Under the pieces are notes generated by a model. That model did no database searches and had not been told where the DNA came from. It was given only the letters and a program-made list of their open reading frames with translations. Positions 31,739 to 32,479 of a DNA stretch of 32,479 bases are shown here, one piece after another; positions within the stretch are counted from its first letter, which is position 1, and each line of letters opens with the position of its first letter. The stretch lies in the NCBI GenBank assembly GCA_002162825.1, contig MAAU01000082.1, positions 1-32,479 of the forward strand, given 5' to 3'. Source of the DNA: Gammaproteobacteria bacterium 54_18_T64. GTDB lineage: Bacteria; Pseudomonadota; Gammaproteobacteria; Pseudomonadales; Porticoccaceae. The translations under genes and the position numbers were made by a program.

Positions 31739-32479
31739 ATGCCCCCACCCGCTGATGCCCAGGCTCGCCAACAGGCCCTCGACACCCACCACTCTTTTGC
31801 AGTGGCCGCACCCGCCGGCTCGGGTAAAACCGGCCTGCTGACCCAGCGCATACTCTGCCTGCTGGCCCAGGCCACGGCACCGGAAGAAGTGCTCTGCATG
31901 ACCTTCACCCGCAAAGCCGCCGGTGAGATGCGCGCGCGCCTGATTGCCGCACTGCTCGCCGCGCAGAACAATACGTCGGTCGACAATGACTACGAAGCCC
32001 AAAACCGCGAGCTGGCACTGCGCGTCCTGGCCCGCGATCGCCAACAGGGCTGGAACTTGATTGCCGCCCCCAACCGGCTGCGCATTTTGACCATCGACAG
32101 CTTTTGTCGTCACCTTGCCAGCCAGCTCGCCGTCGATCTCGGCATCGGTCAATTGCCCGAGCCCAGTGACAACCCTCAGGCCGCCTACCGCCTCGCCGTG
32201 CAGCAGGTCTGTGCCGAGTTGGAAAACCCCGGAACAACGGGCTCGGCCCTGGAAACCCTGTTAATTCATTTCGACAACGATTTACCGCGCCTCGAGGGCT
32301 TACTACTGAGCCTGCTCGGTCGGCGCGAACAGTGGCTCGGCGTCATCTTCTCCCCGGGTAATAAGCGCGAGCTTCTCGAGCGGGCCCTGCAAGGTTTAAT
32401 CGAGGAAACCCTGCAGCAGGCAGCGACACACCTCAGCGATCGGGCCAGTGACCTGGCGCAACTGGCCGACTATGCCGCC
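31739..32479 (+). CDS. UvrD/AddA-like helicase, N-terminal fragment
   Basis: The first 247 codons of a superfamily 1 helicase run off the right edge without a stop. Motif I (Walker A) is APAGSGKT at residues 24-31, motif Ia is MTFTRKAAGEMRARL at 54-68, and motif Ic is ILTIDSFCRHLA. This spacing matches UvrD, RecB and AddA proteins. The ATG at 31739 begins MPPPADAQARQQALDT, where the Q-motif-like segment leads into the Walker A as expected. It lies 31 bases after the AddB-like gene and is probably its partner. The C-terminal helicase motifs and any nuclease domain are outside the window. Confidence 0.92.
   Translation, partial: MPPPADAQARQQALDTHHSFAVAAPAGSGKTGLLTQRILCLLAQATAPEEVLCMTFTRKAAGEMRARLIAALLAAQNNTSVDNDYEAQNRELALRVLARDRQQGWNLIAAPNRLRILTIDSFCRHLASQLAVDLGIGQLPEPSDNPQAAYRLAVQQVCAELENPGTTGSALETLLIHFDNDLPRLEGLLLSLLGRREQWLGVIFSPGNKRELLERALQGLIEETLQQAATHLSDRASDLAQLADYAA

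Overview
The window looks like chromosomal DNA of a Gram-negative gammaproteobacterium, probably marine. The evidence is gene content: a tusDCB-tusE sulfur relay set, trmA, rmuC, murI, a YajD-type HNH protein, and a large MSHA-type (type IVa-like) pilus cluster with a lipoprotein secretin. The mix with SDR, CaiB and serine-hydrolase genes recalls Cellvibrionales/Spongiibacteraceae-type genomes, but that placement is inference from gene content only. No rRNA, tRNA, CRISPR array, insertion sequence or prophage was recognised.

Layout. Positions 1-109 hold the start of moaA (minus). Positions 466-3324 (minus) hold an accessory catabolic-looking group: two tandem paralogous short-chain dehydrogenases, the second broken by a frameshift at a homopolymer, and a class-C beta-lactamase-like serine hydrolase that appears to start at ATT. 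tusD-tusC-tusB-tusE (plus, 3682-5110) follow, converging on a CaiB/BaiF CoA-transferase and a YajD-like HNH gene (minus). Positions 6838-7340 are an apparently non-coding gap. An NAD-type aldehyde dehydrogenase and a DUF779 gene (minus, 7341-9284) are separated by a strong RNA hairpin. Housekeeping genes follow: yjbQ-like, trmA, a DUF2489 gene, an AEC transporter, rmuC and murI.

Positions 14964-28466 (minus) are one MSHA-like pilus locus. In transcription order it reads mshL (secretin), mshN (TPR), mshE (ATPase), mshG (platform), mshI (PilM/N-like), mshJ (PilO-like), an mshK-like gene, two minor-pilin-like genes sharing an LPCPDxDGDG motif, a 211-base gap, a pilin, a PilZ-domain gene, and mshM with an added SPOR-like domain. 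From mshL to the second minor pilin the genes abut or overlap by a few bases, as expected of one translationally coupled operon. A PilZ protein and an MshE with two MshEN-type motifs suggest that c-di-GMP controls this pilus at two points. The second minor pilin ends in an in-frame six-copy 9-base tandem repeat.

Positions 28885-32479 (plus) hold an AddB-like PD-(D/E)XK nuclease gene and the start of its UvrD/AddA-like helicase partner, transcribed divergently from the pilus operon.

The items most worth a second look are the unusual MSHA-like locus (gene order, PilZ gene, MshM-SPOR fusion, repeat-tailed pilin), the frameshifted SDR, the ATT start, and the aldehyde dehydrogenase/DUF779 intercistronic hairpin.
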